64,000 nucleotides of DNA from Bacillus marinisedimentorum (lineage in GTDB: Bacteria; Bacillota; Bacilli; Bacillales; Bacillaceae_O), in NCBI RefSeq assembly GCF_001644195.2, contig NZ_LWBL02000011.1:54638-118637 (forward strand), read 5' to 3'. The translations under genes were made by a program, and so were the position numbers. The notes under the pieces are model-generated. The model saw only the letters and a list, made by a program, of their open reading frames with translations. It searched no databases and was not told where the DNA came from. This document shows, piece by piece, positions 1 to 9,535 of this stretch; the stretch's first letter is position 1, and every line of letters begins with the position of its first letter.

Positions 1-1622
1 GTGAACATGTTCATGACGCCGGGAGACTCGATCATTGCCTTAAGCAGAGCTTTTGTCGAGAAGAAAACCGAGAATACCTCGATGCCGTTCGCTTTCATCG
101 CTTCATCAAGTTCCGATGTCTCCACCCGGGCAATGACGCGTTCAATTCCCGCCTTCTTCCCGTAGATTGCAATTTCGCCGTTAACCTCTTCATCACCCGT
201 CGATACAACGAGCACATCAACATCAAAAACTTGCAGCTGTTTCAAATTATCAATGGAATAACTGTCAAGTTCGATGATGTCAAAACAGGAATTCGAAATT
301 TGCTTATCAATTTTATCCTGGCGGGTGTGGAACAGGTACGTTTTGAAATGATCATAGTCAAGTTCGCGTGTAACCGGCAGTGTATAGCGGTTCGCCCCTA
401 TGAAGGCAATTGTGGTGATATGGTCATCTTCTGTTTCATTTTTATAAAGCTTCGCAAACAGGATCGGTGACACGATACATGTAATGACCGCCACCAGAAT
501 GAGCGCTGAGGACATCTGCTTATCAATAATATCCATCCGTTCACCGATTGTCGCCGCCGCAATAACAAGCGAGAGTGTCGATGTCAAAATAAGCCCGGAT
601 GCCATGACATTATTCCAGGCATACCACCTTTTCAGAACAAGTGACGGGAGCATCTTGGAAATCAAAAGAGCCAAAAACAGCAGCGGAATCAAAAGGAGCA
701 CTTTCGGTTCGCTGAACAGCCCCCAGATTTCAAGGTCAACTCCGACCATCACAAAGAAAACCGGAATTAAAAAGCCATACCCGAATGAATCCAGCTTGTG
801 CACCATTTCCGGATTCGGCGAAAGCAATGATACGAGCACGCCGGCCAGGAACGCACCGAGAATGTTTTCTGCCCCGACGGTTTCAGATAGGCCGACAAGA
901 ATGATGAGCAATGCGAAAATGGCCCGCATTCCGATTTGGATCGTGCCCGTCGACATTGTTTCAAGAAATGACCGGTGCTTGAAATGTTTGCCGAGGAAAT
1001 AAAACAGGACACCGACTCCGAACAGGATCAGAAGCAGCCACATGCTTCCATGTCCTTCTCCGTATAATGAAACAAATACGGCAAGCAGGATCATCGTAAC
1101 CAGGTCGGCAATAACCGCGACAAGGAGGATCGTCTGGCCCAAGTTCGATTTCATAATACCGGCATCCTTCAAAGTCGGAACGACAATGCCGAGCGATATC
1201 GTGGAAATGATCAAGGTCATCAAGAAAGCATTTTCGATAAACCCGGCCCACACGAAGCCAAGGGACATGAGCAAGGATACTGTAAACACAATAATGAAGA
1301 TGACCGATGCAACTAAAAATGCATTGGGAGCATCTTTGCCATTAGGCAGTTTTTCTTTCTTCGTGGTACCGGCAAACGCACTGAAATCAATTTCAAGTCC
1401 GCTCAAAAACATCAGGAAAATAAAGCCGAACGTTGAAATCGTTTCGAGCCAGACATCCTGCTGGACAATATCTAAGCCGCTTTTGCCTATAATCAACCCC
1501 ATAATGATTTCCGCCACTACGACCGGAATGATCCGGAGCCTGAAACGGTGCAGTAAAATCGGCGTGATAAAAGCGACAATAAGGACAATGACGAGTGATG
1601 TAAATGAGGCATGTGATTCCAT
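1..1622 (-). CDS. yjbQ: CPA2-type monovalent cation:proton antiporter YjbQ, 3' end cut off by window
   Basis: The reading frame is open from an ATG at 1622 to the left edge, giving 540 residues without a stop; B. subtilis YjbQ is about 614 residues, so the C-terminus lies outside. An AAAGGAGGT ribosome-binding site precedes the ATG. About a dozen hydrophobic segments fill the first ~390 residues, as in KefB/CPA2 exchangers. A soluble Rossmann-like part follows (TIAFIGANRYT, then DVLVVSTGDEE), which fits a TrkA-N (RCK) domain; the expected TrkA-C part would be beyond the edge. The predicted role is K+ or Na+ for proton exchange at the membrane, gated by a ligand bound to the RCK domain. Substrate ion cannot be read from the sequence. 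mgtE lies 78 bp upstream on the same strand. Confidence 0.88.
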   Translation of the reverse strand, partial: MESHASFTSLVIVLIVAFITPILLHRFRLRIIPVVVAEIIMGLIIGKSGLDIVQQDVWLETISTFGFIFLMFLSGLEIDFSAFAGTTKKEKLPNGKDAPNAFLVASVIFIIVFTVSLLMSLGFVWAGFIENAFLMTLIISTISLGIVVPTLKDAGIMKSNLGQTILLVAVIADLVTMILLAVFVSLYGEGHGSMWLLLILFGVGVLFYFLGKHFKHRSFLETMSTGTIQIGMRAIFALLIILVGLSETVGAENILGAFLAGVLVSLLSPNPEMVHKLDSFGYGFLIPVFFVMVGVDLEIWGLFSEPKVLLLIPLLFLALLISKMLPSLVLKRWYAWNNVMASGLILTSTLSLVIAAATIGERMDIIDKQMSSALILVAVITCIVSPILFAKLYKNETEDDHITTIAFIGANRYTLPVTRELDYDHFKTYLFHTRQDKIDKQISNSCFDIIELDSYSIDNLKQLQVFDVDVLVVSTGDEEVNGEIAIYGKKAGIERVIARVETSELDEAMKANGIEVFSVFFSTKALLKAMIESPGVMNMF

Positions 1623-1700
1623 TGCCTACCTCCTTTCAAACCTTCACTTATAAATAGAGGATCCGCTGTTAAAATAGACCACGGCGGTTACGATATATTT

Positions 1701-3065
1701 TCATAACAAATACTGCATGAAAACAGTAGCCATGCCGAAATAAATCAACAGGCTGATAATGTCATTAAGCGTTGTGATGAACGGTCCTGATGCTACAGCC
1801 GGGTCGACATTCAGGCGGTGCATCAATAGCGGAACAAGAGCACCGGCGAGCGTCGCGACAACGAGCGTAATCTGGATGGAGAACCCGACAAGCAGTCCGA
1901 GGAATAATTGATGATGCCAGAAATAGACGATAATTGCAACAACTATGCCTGAAATTGTTCCGGTGATGACCCCTGTACCTGCTTCCCGGCGGATTAGCCT
2001 CCAGCGGCTTTCTTCCTCAAAATCGCCGGTGGCAATCCCACGGACGGCAACTGCCAGCGCCTGAGTTCCTGAATTCCCTGCCATTCCGGCAATGAGCGGT
2101 ATAAAAGTTGCCAGAATGGCCACTTTATCCAGCGTCGCCTCAAACATCCCGATCAAGTTCGCGGTGATCAGCCCGAGAAACAGCAGAATGATGAGCCATG
2201 GGAGACGTTTTTTGGCTGCAATCATAGGATCCCTGTCGGCCGTATCCATATCGGATACACCGGCAAGACGTGAGTAGTCTTCGTTTGCCTCTTCATCCAT
2301 GACGTCCATGATATCATCGACTGTGATGATACCGAGCAAGTGATTTTTAAAATCGACAACCGGAAGAGCGAGGAAGTCATAGTCTTTCATCATGCGCGCG
2401 ACTTCTTCCTGATCCTTGCCGGCTGAAACGGACACCACTCGTTCATTCATGACATCCTGGATGAGCTCGCCATCTTCCGCGATGATCAAGTCACGGAGGG
2501 AAACGACACCAACAAGCCGCTTCTGCCGGTCAATCACGAAAATATAGTAAATCGTCTCCGCTTCCGGAGCTTCTTTTTTAAGGATTTGCATGGCTTCTCT
2601 GACCGTATTGCTTGAGTGAATGACAACATACTCAGTTGTCATGATGCTGCCCGCCGTTTTTTCTTCATAATGGAGCAGCTGCTTGATTTCTTTGACAGCT
2701 TCACGGTCCATTAAAGCAAGGTAGCTTGCGATCTGTTCTTTATCCAATTCGTTCAGGACATCGACTGCATCATCCACATACATGTCAGAAAGCATCTTCG
2801 CTGTAAAAGCAGGCTCCATTTCGTTAAGGATCATTTCCTGCTCATCGGTTTCGAAGTTTTCAAAGATTTCTGCCATCTCTTCCGGGGAAAGATACGTATA
2901 GATCCGTTCCCTGATCTCTTCAGGCTGCTTCAGGAAGAATTGGGCCTGGTCATAAGGATGTGCCTGGAAAAACTCATTCCGGAAAAGTTCTATTTCATCC
3001 TGAGCCAGGGCAGATTCCAGCTTTTTTTGATATTCAAGTTTTTCGATCTCTTCCAAATGATCCAT
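1701..3065 (-). CDS. mgtE: Magnesium transporter MgtE
   Basis: The 454-residue protein has the full MgtE plan: a charged N-terminal MgtE_N superhelical domain (about 1-130), two CBS domains (about 135-260) and five hydrophobic segments (about 285-454) containing the family signature GMAGNSGTQ. It is expected to be a dimeric Mg2+ channel that closes when the cytosolic domain binds Mg2+. The ATG follows AGGAGGGG. A sigma-A type promoter (-35 at 3201-3206, -10 at 3178-3183) gives a leader of about 105 nt. That is too short for a standard M-box, and I see no M-box consensus. The gene is divergent from the SEDS gene. Confidence 0.95.
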   Translation of the reverse strand: MDHLEEIEKLEYQKKLESALAQDEIELFRNEFFQAHPYDQAQFFLKQPEEIRERIYTYLSPEEMAEIFENFETDEQEMILNEMEPAFTAKMLSDMYVDDAVDVLNELDKEQIASYLALMDREAVKEIKQLLHYEEKTAGSIMTTEYVVIHSSNTVREAMQILKKEAPEAETIYYIFVIDRQKRLVGVVSLRDLIIAEDGELIQDVMNERVVSVSAGKDQEEVARMMKDYDFLALPVVDFKNHLLGIITVDDIMDVMDEEANEDYSRLAGVSDMDTADRDPMIAAKKRLPWLIILLFLGLITANLIGMFEATLDKVAILATFIPLIAGMAGNSGTQALAVAVRGIATGDFEEESRWRLIRREAGTGVITGTISGIVVAIIVYFWHHQLFLGLLVGFSIQITLVVATLAGALVPLLMHRLNVDPAVASGPFITTLNDIISLLIYFGMATVFMQYLL

Positions 3066-3177
3066 CTGAACCCCTCCTTACTCCTGAGGTAATATGTATG
3101 ATGGAAATCGGCATGCGACTATTATTTCTTAATCATCTTAACAGAAGGCATGCATGTTGTCGTCAAAAACTTCATAT

Positions 3178-3206
3178 ATCGTATCCGTTAGCAATTCTTT
3201 TGTCAA
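3178..3206 (-). promoter_or_regulatory. Sigma-A promoter of mgtE
   Basis: On the minus strand TTGACA (3206-3201) is separated by 17 bp from TACGAT (3183-3178). The predicted start near 3171 leaves about 105 nt before the mgtE ATG. Confidence 0.6.
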
Positions 3207-3308
3207 TTTGAAAAGATGTTTTGTTTTCAAAAGCAAAATTTTCCGTTAAGATAATAGGTGTTGCCTCACAGAATACTTCTAAGAGATAGAATAGAAAGGG
3301 ACCGTTGC

Positions 3309-4472
3309 ATGGATAATAATAAATCCCCTTTACAGCAGCTCGACTACGGTTTGTTGTTTATTATGTTTATAATGGCGATAGTCAGTGCTGTGGCGATTCA
3401 CAGCGCCCCTCTTCCGCCCAAACTTGAAAATATCAACTTTGCTTCACGGCAACTGGTATGGTACGGCATATCCCTTGTCGCCATTGCCGGTGTCATGATT
3501 ATAGATTTTGACCGATTCAGGCTTATCTCCTGGTATTTATACGGCTTTGGCTTGCTCCTTTTGCTCGGTCTCGAGTTTGATGCACCTGGCACTCAAACAA
3601 TAAAGGGTGCGACAAGCTGGTATCAGCTTCCGGGGCTCGGCAACTTTCAACCGTCTGAATTGATGAAAATTTTCCTTATTATTGTGATAAGCTCTATTAT
3701 CTTTAAACATAATGAGATCTATATTCAAAAGACGATCCAGGACGACTTCTGGCTGCTCGGCAAAATTTTGCTTACCGCGCTTCCGCCTCTTTTTCTCGTC
3801 ATGAAACAGCCTGACCTTGGGACGGCAATGGTGCTTTCCGCTATTGTGGCGGCACTTGTCCTTGTGTCTGGAATCAGGTGGCGGATCATCGGCGGGATTG
3901 TGCTCAGTTTCATACTGGCAGCACTTTCGGTTGTTATCGTATATTTCACCTTCACTGATTGGTTCGAATCTAAAATAATGGATAACTACGGCCATGCGCT
4001 TGAGCGGTTTTACGGCTGGCTTGCCCCTTACGAGTATCCCACTGAAGGCTATCAGTTGACCAAATCACTGCTTGCGATCGGTTCCGGTCAGCTTGAAGGG
4101 AAAGGCTACCGGCAAACCGAAGTCTATCTGCCTGAAGCACACACCGATTTCATTTTCGGTGTCATTGCCGAACAATTCGGCTTTATCGGTGCGAGTTTTG
4201 TTGTTTCACTGTTTTTCATGTTCGTTTACCGGATGATTCAAATTGCCCTCGACAGCCATGATCCGTTTGGGAGCTACCTCGTCACTGGTGTCATCGGGAT
4301 GATCACCTTCCAGGTTTTCCAGAACATCGGCATGACCATTCAGCTGATGCCGATAACCGGAATCCCGCTCCCATATATCAGCTACGGTGGAAGCTCACTC
4401 GTTACGTATATGATTGCACTCGGGCTTGCTCTAAATGTCAGATCCCGCACCAGAACCTATATGTTTGACTGA
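3309..4472 (+). CDS. SEDS-family peptidoglycan glycosyltransferase (RodA/FtsW-like)
   Basis: The product has 387 residues and about ten transmembrane segments. It carries SEDS landmarks: GATSWYQLPGLGNFQPSE near residue 100, the loop with YQLTKSLLAIGSGQLEGKGY, LPEAHTDFIFGVIAEQFGF, and the C-terminal PLPYISYGGSS motif. SEDS proteins polymerise lipid II together with a class B PBP. The start is the ATG at 3309, with AGAAAGGG 8 bp upstream; an in-frame GTG at 3258 lacks such a site. No matching PBP gene is nearby, so this looks like an accessory paralogue rather than the main rodA or ftsW. A rho-independent terminator follows at once. Confidence 0.88.
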   Translation: MDNNKSPLQQLDYGLLFIMFIMAIVSAVAIHSAPLPPKLENINFASRQLVWYGISLVAIAGVMIIDFDRFRLISWYLYGFGLLLLLGLEFDAPGTQTIKGATSWYQLPGLGNFQPSELMKIFLIIVISSIIFKHNEIYIQKTIQDDFWLLGKILLTALPPLFLVMKQPDLGTAMVLSAIVAALVLVSGIRWRIIGGIVLSFILAALSVVIVYFTFTDWFESKIMDNYGHALERFYGWLAPYEYPTEGYQLTKSLLAIGSGQLEGKGYRQTEVYLPEAHTDFIFGVIAEQFGFIGASFVVSLFFMFVYRMIQIALDSHDPFGSYLVTGVIGMITFQVFQNIGMTIQLMPITGIPLPYISYGGSSLVTYMIALGLALNVRSRTRTYMFD

Positions 4473-4496
4473 AACGGCCTGCACGGGCCGTTTTTA
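4472..4496 (+). terminator. Terminator of SEDS gene
   Basis: AACGGCC, loop TGCAC, GGGCCGTT and a T run follow the stop codon directly. Confidence 0.8.
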
Positions 4497-4636
4497 CTTG
4501 CGGCTGAAACCAATGTTTTTTATTCTGTGTTCATGTAAATACTTACAATAGTTATGTATCGGAAATCAGGGGTGGTTTTTGAATGCCTGGCAATTTATCT
4601 TAATTCGGATGTGTTTCTATGAAAGGAGTGCTCCCT

Positions 4637-5383
4637 GTGGAAAAATACGATGTAATCGGCGACATACATGGATGTTATGAAGAGTTTGTTGAATTGACCA
4701 AAAAGCTCGGGTACAGCTGGGAAAAAGGCTATCCGGTGCACCCTGAAGGACGCCGGATCGTTTCGCTCGGCGACCTGACCGACAGGGGGCCGGAATCGAT
4801 CAAAGTGATGGAGCTCTTCTGGAAAATGGTCGTTGACTTTAAAATCGCCCACTATACTCCCGGTAATCATTGTGATAAATTGTACCGTTTCTTTCTTGGC
4901 CGCAATGTCCAGATCAAAAACGGCCTGGAGACAACTGTTGAGGAATATAAGAGCCTTCCGGATAAACAGAAACGGGCGGTAAGTGCCCATTTCATGAAAC
5001 TGTATGAAAAGGCCCCTCTTTACCTTCAGCTTGATGAGGGGCGGCTCATCGTCGCCCACGCCGGCATCAGGGGGGACTACATCGGGAAAACGAGCAAGAA
5101 AGTGAAGACCTTCGTCCTCTATGGCGATATTACAGGTGAATCCAATCACGACGGCACGCCCGTCCGCCGCGACTGGGCCCGGCATTATCACGGCGATGCC
5201 TGGATCGTTTACGGCCACACGCCGGTAAAAGAACCGCGCAAAATAAATAACACGTATAACATTGATACAGGTGCCGTGTTCGGCGGCAAATTGACCGCCT
5301 TGCGGTATCCGGAAATGGAACTTGTTTCTGTTCCTTCTGCAATGCCTGAATTCCCGGAGAAATTTCGGGTTTTTGATGATTGA
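4637..5383 (+). CDS. prpE: Metallophosphoesterase PrpE (Ap4A hydrolase / phosphatase)
   Basis: This is a calcineurin-like phosphoesterase of 248 residues with the metal-binding blocks GDIHG, GDLTDRG, GNH and VAHAG in order, ending with YGHTPV. B. subtilis PrpE (YjbP, 244 residues) hydrolyses symmetric dinucleoside tetraphosphates and has protein phosphatase activity. A GTG start at 4637 is preferred because AAGGAG lies 8 bp before it; the in-frame ATG at 4619 overlaps that ribosome-binding site. The gene is followed by a hairpin with a T run and then by the phased repeat array, and converges on yjbO. Confidence 0.92.
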   Translation: MEKYDVIGDIHGCYEEFVELTKKLGYSWEKGYPVHPEGRRIVSLGDLTDRGPESIKVMELFWKMVVDFKIAHYTPGNHCDKLYRFFLGRNVQIKNGLETTVEEYKSLPDKQKRAVSAHFMKLYEKAPLYLQLDEGRLIVAHAGIRGDYIGKTSKKVKTFVLYGDITGESNHDGTPVRRDWARHYHGDAWIVYGHTPVKEPRKINNTYNIDTGAVFGGKLTALRYPEMELVSVPSAMPEFPEKFRVFDD

Positions 5384-5399
5384 ATGGTGGATTGGAGTG

Positions 5400-5438
5400 C
5401 AGGCTTGTCCTTTTTTTTACGGATGAGCCTGTTTTTTT
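5400..5438 (+). terminator. Terminator of prpE
   Basis: CAGGCTTGTCC pairs with GGATGAGCCTG (two G-U pairs) around a T-rich loop and is followed by seven T. Confidence 0.6.
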
Positions 5439-5577
5439 GTTGGATGGGGGCTAGCAGGTTGGTTGATTGGTATTTCCGCACCGGCTTTGGATCTTTTTAT
5501 CGTGTTGCCGGCAGTTTGCATGCCGTAACGTTTGATTTGTGCTCCATTCAGCATACGCACACAGCCCCGTCTTCTGA

Positions 5578-5835
5578 TTTCACGCCGCAATTGAACTATT
5601 TCACGCCAAGTGGAGGCTGTTTCGTGCCGTAACTTCTTTCATTCACGCCGTTCAGAAAATGGCCGTACTCAGCCGATTAGGTTTCGCGCCAAAACACGCT
5701 TCTTTCATGCCAAACCTTGCAAGATTCAAGCCTGACACACATGCTTATATGCTTAACCTGCCCGGTTTCACGCCAGATCGACTCTTTCACGCTGCATCCC
5801 GTGTTTTTCACGCCAATCGGCACTGCTTTCACACC
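5578..5835 (+). repeat. Phased 21-bp degenerate repeat array, core TTTCACGCC
   Basis: The core TTTCACGCC or a close variant starts at 5578, 5599, 5620, 5641, 5682, 5703, 5724, 5766, 5785, 5806 and 5827. Almost every step is 21 bp or twice that (42 or 41), and one step is 19 bp. Two slots (near 5662 and 5745) hold decayed copies. The 12 bp between cores are not conserved. The array fills the gap between the convergent genes prpE and yjbO. The steps of 41 and 19 bp change reading frame, so it does not encode one heptad-repeat protein. The same core recurs at the right end of the window in the opposite orientation. Confidence 0.85.
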
Positions 5836-5908
5836 GTTCAGATCTCGTCAGCAATACTGCAGTTCGACCTGCCATTTTACCCTCAGCACCGCTCTCCACC
5901 TCCGAATC

Positions 5909-6805
5909 TCATTTATCCAGCAGTTGTCTCATATCTTCCGGCATCCCGCTCCGAAACGAGTACATCCGCTGCTCAATCGGGTGATAAAACACAAGCGCCG
6001 AACTATGCAGTGCCTGCCTATTGATCCCCGCCCGGCTGCCGCCGTACAAATCGTCTCCGGCCAGCGGATGGCCGATGTCCGCAAGGTGGACCCTGATCTG
6101 ATGTGTCCGGCCGGTTTCAAGCTTTAGCTTTAAAACTGACAAATGACCATGAATGGAATCCACTTCATAATGCGTAACAGCACGCTGTCCGTCTGTCCGC
6201 ACTTCACGCTCAATGATGCTGTCCCCTTTTCTGCCGATTGGCGCATCGATCACTCCGCATTCGGGGTTGACCCTTCCCTCGGCGATTGCCGTGTAGGTAC
6301 GCTTGATCAAGTGCTTCCGCTGCTGAAGGGAAAAAAGATGATGCACATACCGGTTTTTAGCGATGATGAGCAGGCCAGATGTGTCCCGGTCAAGCCGGTT
6401 AACGGCATGAAAGGTTCCCGGCACACCGGTTTTATCGTAATAAGCTAGGACCGCATTGGCCAGTGTGCCGCCGGGGTGCTCCCGTGACGGGATTGTCGGT
6501 ATGCCGGCCGGCTTATCAACCACCAGAAGTTCATCGTCCTCATAAACAATCGGCACATCGATCGGTTCTGCCGGCATCGATGGGCTCCGCTCTTCAGGCG
6601 GGAGCTCAATCGTAAGGACATCTCCTTCTTTGAGACGGTAGCGGACATTCTCTTCGCTGCCGTTTACGAGGATCCGGCCGCCTTTGAATTTCACATCGGT
6701 CAGCAATGTTTTTGAAATAGAGAGGTTTTTGGCAGCGAATTCGCGGATCAGCATCCCTTCGGCAGCTCTATGAATTGTTTTTTCAATGATGTAACACTTT
6801 CCCAT
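5909..6805 (-). CDS. yjbO: RluA/RluD-family pseudouridine synthase YjbO
   Basis: The product has 298 residues. An S4-like RNA-binding part (about 15-70, with SISKTLLTDVKFKGGRILVNG) is followed by the pseudouridine synthase domain. The catalytic motif NRLDRDTSG puts the nucleophile at about Asp139, and GRTHQIRVHL and HPLAGDDLYG complete the family signature. It isomerises uridine in structural RNA, most likely rRNA; the exact site cannot be told from sequence. The ATG at 6805 has AAGGGG 9 bp upstream; an ATG six codons earlier overlaps that site. It lies downstream of nadK in the conserved yjbL-relQ-nadK-yjbO order, with a 130-bp gap. Confidence 0.92.
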   Translation of the reverse strand: MGKCYIIEKTIHRAAEGMLIREFAAKNLSISKTLLTDVKFKGGRILVNGSEENVRYRLKEGDVLTIELPPEERSPSMPAEPIDVPIVYEDDELLVVDKPAGIPTIPSREHPGGTLANAVLAYYDKTGVPGTFHAVNRLDRDTSGLLIIAKNRYVHHLFSLQQRKHLIKRTYTAIAEGRVNPECGVIDAPIGRKGDSIIEREVRTDGQRAVTHYEVDSIHGHLSVLKLKLETGRTHQIRVHLADIGHPLAGDDLYGGSRAGINRQALHSSALVFYHPIEQRMYSFRSGMPEDMRQLLDK

Positions 6806-6935
6806 TAGTAAAAGCCCCTTCATAGTCCGGTTTCCAGATGCAAGCTAAAAAGAAAACCCGCCGTATGGCGAGTCTGCCGTGCAGTATGAACAAAAGCGTT
6901 CAGGGTGAGCTATCCTTTTCAGAAGAACACCCTCC

Positions 6936-7733
6936 TCAATCATCACTGATGAAGGAATCCCTGACCCTGGTCCAGAACGGGAACGGCCTGAACCGGGCAA
7001 AGCGAACCCTTTCCTGAGCCACCCGGAATTGAATTGATTTCACATCTTTATGAAGCAAAGTCAGATGGTCGACTGTAATATGGAAATCGGCATCATTTAC
7101 GGGTCTGAGCATACAGGTATGGTGCTTTGGCAATACCAGCGGCGAGCCGATGGTTCGGAACACACGATTGTTGATGGATGCCATTTCGGCGACCTGGATG
7201 GCCTCGATGGACGGATGAATGATCGCTCCGCCAAGAGCCTTATTGTACGCCGTACTTCCTGAAGGCGTGGAGATGCACAGCCCGTCACCGCGGAACGTTT
7301 CAAACTGTTCCCCGCGGATTTCCACATCCATGACAAGCGAGCCTTCCACCGCTTTAACCGTACATTCGTTCAAAGCCAAATACTGCGCTTCCCTGTTGCC
7401 GTTGATGTATCTCACAATCACTTCAAGAAGCGGATATTCGACCGTCTGAAACGGCGTTTTCGCAATATCGATCACCAGTTTTTCGATTTCTTCGGGAACC
7501 CAGTCCGCATAGAATCCGAGGTGGCCGGTATGGACACCGATGAATGCCGTTTTATCGAGCCGTTTTTTATAACGGTGAAACGCATAAAGCAGTGTGCCGT
7601 CGCCGCCTACCGAGATGACAATGTCAGGCTGGCCTTCATCGTATACGAACTCAAAATCGGTCAAGTACCGTTTTATTTTATGTTTAATCGAATTTGAAAT
7701 TTGATCGCCCTTGGAAGTAACCGCGAATTTCAT
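6936..7733 (-). CDS. nadK: NAD kinase
   Basis: This 265-residue ATP-NAD kinase makes NADP+ from NAD+ in the cytosol. The diagnostic GGDGT sits at residues 43-47 ([11 protein letters not shown]), followed by LALNECTVK and [17 protein letters not shown], which form the NAD site. The length matches B. subtilis YjbN/NadF (266). The start at 7733 follows AGGGGTGAGACA; longer in-frame starts run into relQ. The gap to the relQ stop is only 19 bp, which points to co-transcription. Confidence 0.95.
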   Translation of the reverse strand: MKFAVTSKGDQISNSIKHKIKRYLTDFEFVYDEGQPDIVISVGGDGTLLYAFHRYKKRLDKTAFIGVHTGHLGFYADWVPEEIEKLVIDIAKTPFQTVEYPLLEVIVRYINGNREAQYLALNECTVKAVEGSLVMDVEIRGEQFETFRGDGLCISTPSGSTAYNKALGGAIIHPSIEAIQVAEMASINNRVFRTIGSPLVLPKHHTCMLRPVNDADFHITVDHLTLLHKDVKSIQFRVAQERVRFARFRPFPFWTRVRDSFISDD

Positions 7734-7752
7734 TGTCTCACCCCTGTTTGCT

Positions 7753-8388
7753 TTAATCCTTGCTTGCTTCGTGTTTCCGTAAAAAAAGATGCTGGGCTTC
7801 CTGGATTTCATCTTTTATCTTGGACATTTCTTCATCGAGAAGCATAGCAGCTTCTGCGGCACGCTGCAGCCGTATTTTGATCTGTTCGGGAATCTGGCCG
7901 CTGTATTTATAATTGATAGAATGCTCGATCGTTGCCCAGAAATTCATCGCGAGCGTGCGCACCTGGATTTCAGCAAGTATCTTTTTCTCCCCGTTGACTG
8001 TCTGGACCGGATAGCAGACGTGCAAGTGATACGAGCGGTAACCGCTGTCTTTTTTACTTGAAATGTAATCACGCTCTTCAATGATTTCAAAATCGTTCCG
8101 ATTCCTGAGAAGCTCGATGACAGTGGGGATATCGTCCACAAACTGGCACATGAGCCTCACACCTGCGATATCCTGGATTCCTTTTTCAATCTCGTCAAAC
8201 GGGATGCCTTTTCGTTTCGCTTTGGTGATGATGCTCGGAACCGGCTTCACCCGGCCTGTAACAAATTCGATCGGCGAATGCTGCGACTGCATTTCATACT
8301 GGCTGCGAATGCCCCTGAATTTGATTTTAAGCTCATCTACAGCCTGGCTGTATGGCGCAAGAAACCAATCCCACTCTTCACTCTCCAT
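7753..8388 (-). CDS. relQ: Small alarmone synthetase RelQ (GTP pyrophosphokinase, YjbM)
   Basis: The 211 residues equal the length of B. subtilis YjbM/SasB. The RelA/SpoT synthetase core is present: [51 protein letters not shown] and a C-terminal helical tail that builds the tetramer. It transfers pyrophosphate from ATP to GDP or GTP and has no hydrolase domain. The start at 8388 has CGGAGGG 8-9 bp upstream. It is the second gene of the yjbL-relQ-nadK group. Confidence 0.95.
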   Translation of the reverse strand: MESEEWDWFLAPYSQAVDELKIKFRGIRSQYEMQSQHSPIEFVTGRVKPVPSIITKAKRKGIPFDEIEKGIQDIAGVRLMCQFVDDIPTVIELLRNRNDFEIIEERDYISSKKDSGYRSYHLHVCYPVQTVNGEKKILAEIQVRTLAMNFWATIEHSINYKYSGQIPEQIKIRLQRAAEAAMLLDEEMSKIKDEIQEAQHLFLRKHEASKD

Positions 8389-8425
8389 GACAGCAATCCC
8401 TCCGCTCAGCGTCAATGTTGTACTC

Positions 8426-8797
8426 CTAATTGCCGAAAATCTCCGTTACTTCCTGTTCCATTTCCTCTCCATAATTGGCATTGCCGGATATGTTTTCGAC
8501 AAGCTCAGCCAGTTCAACATGGAAATCACTAAGTTCGAGTTCGTTTTCGTCGGAAGTCAGGATAACGGGGGCTTTGCGGCCAAACGCTTCCTTCAGCATC
8601 GGCCATATATGTTTCGGCAAACTTATGTATACGAATTCTTCCTGATCTTCCAGGATATAAATGAAAGACAGCTGATCGGAATCTGCGAGAACACGTCTTC
8701 CGGGGGCCAATCCTTCTAGATTATGTTTAATTTCAGGCTGCAGAACAAGCCTGTCATTTTCGAATAAAGCTTCCTTCACTTCAATTCTCGTTCTCAT
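8426..8797 (-). CDS. yjbL: Conserved hypothetical protein YjbL (UPF0738 family)
   Basis: The 123-residue acidic protein resembles B. subtilis YjbL (UPF0738) in length, position and the segment SLPKHIWPMLKEAF. It has no signal peptide or membrane segment. No function is known for the family. The ATG follows AAGGAGGA. It is the first gene of the yjbL-relQ-nadK group and is divergent from yjbK. Confidence 0.8.
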   Translation of the reverse strand: MRTRIEVKEALFENDRLVLQPEIKHNLEGLAPGRRVLADSDQLSFIYILEDQEEFVYISLPKHIWPMLKEAFGRKAPVILTSDENELELSDFHVELAELVENISGNANYGEEMEQEVTEIFGN

Positions 8798-8929
8798 GAC
8801 AAAATCCTCCTTAAAAAACATCCATACTTTTTTAGTGTACCATAGAATATTCGCAAAATATAAATTGAGCGATTCATGGAATCATGCGATAATGAATGGG
8901 TCCAGTATCTGCCAGAGGAGGACAAGAAT

Positions 8930-9535
8930 ATGGCCCGGGAAATTGAAATTGAATTTAAAAACATTGTGCAAAAAGACGAATTTGAGCGGCTCAAAGCCGT
9001 CTTCCATATAGAACAGCAGGCTTTCCACCTTCAGATGAATCATTATTTTGACACCCCTTCCTTTTCAGTAAAGGAAAAAGGGGCTGCGCTCAGGATCCGG
9101 GAAAAAAACGGTTCCTTGACGCTCACCTTAAAACAGCCGCATCCGGATGGACTGCTTGAAACCCACCAAAAACTGGCACAGCAACAAGCTGAACAGCTGC
9201 AGAATTCCGGAAAGATGCCGGACGGGGATGTGAAACAGGCGCTTCATTCCCTTAACGTAACCGGTGAACAGATCCAGTATCTCGGCAAACTCGCTACACT
9301 CCGCGCTGAGACGGAATATAAAGGCGGTACGCTCGTATTCGATGAAAGTACATACCTGGAAAAGACCGATTATGAAATCGAGTATGAAACCGATTCAGCC
9401 GAACAGGGTGAAAAAGCATTCCATGACTTGATGAAGGATCATGGAATCCCGCTCAGGGACACCCGCAATAAAATCAGGCGCTTTTTTGATGAAAAACAGA
9501 AAGCAGAAAAAACGGGGGATGAGCATGAGAACTGA
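8930..9535 (+). CDS. yjbK: CYTH-domain protein YjbK
   Basis: The 201-residue protein begins with the CYTH hallmark ExExK (REIEIEFK). Charged beta-strand residues typical of the triphosphate tunnel follow ([29 protein letters not shown]). CYTH enzymes hydrolyse triphosphates or cyclise ATP in the presence of divalent metal; the substrate of YjbK-type proteins is not settled. The start at 8930 follows AGAGGAGGAC. The last codons overlap the start of yjbJ by 11 bp, so the two are translationally coupled. Confidence 0.9.
   Translation: MAREIEIEFKNIVQKDEFERLKAVFHIEQQAFHLQMNHYFDTPSFSVKEKGAALRIREKNGSLTLTLKQPHPDGLLETHQKLAQQQAEQLQNSGKMPDGDVKQALHSLNVTGEQIQYLGKLATLRAETEYKGGTLVFDESTYLEKTDYEIEYETDSAEQGEKAFHDLMKDHGIPLRDTRNKIRRFFDEKQKAEKTGDEHEN

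Noticed and set aside
3066..3308. Possible M-box magnesium riboswitch ahead of mgtE
   Set aside because: The leader from the predicted start is only about 105 nt and shows no M-box consensus.
5578..5835. CRISPR array
   Set aside because: The repeat core is 9 bp with 12-bp linkers and degenerate copies, and no cas genes are present.
5578..5835. Heptad-repeat protein encoded by the 21-bp array
   Set aside because: Steps of 41 and 19 bp change the frame, and stop codons interrupt it; no ribosome-binding site serves it.
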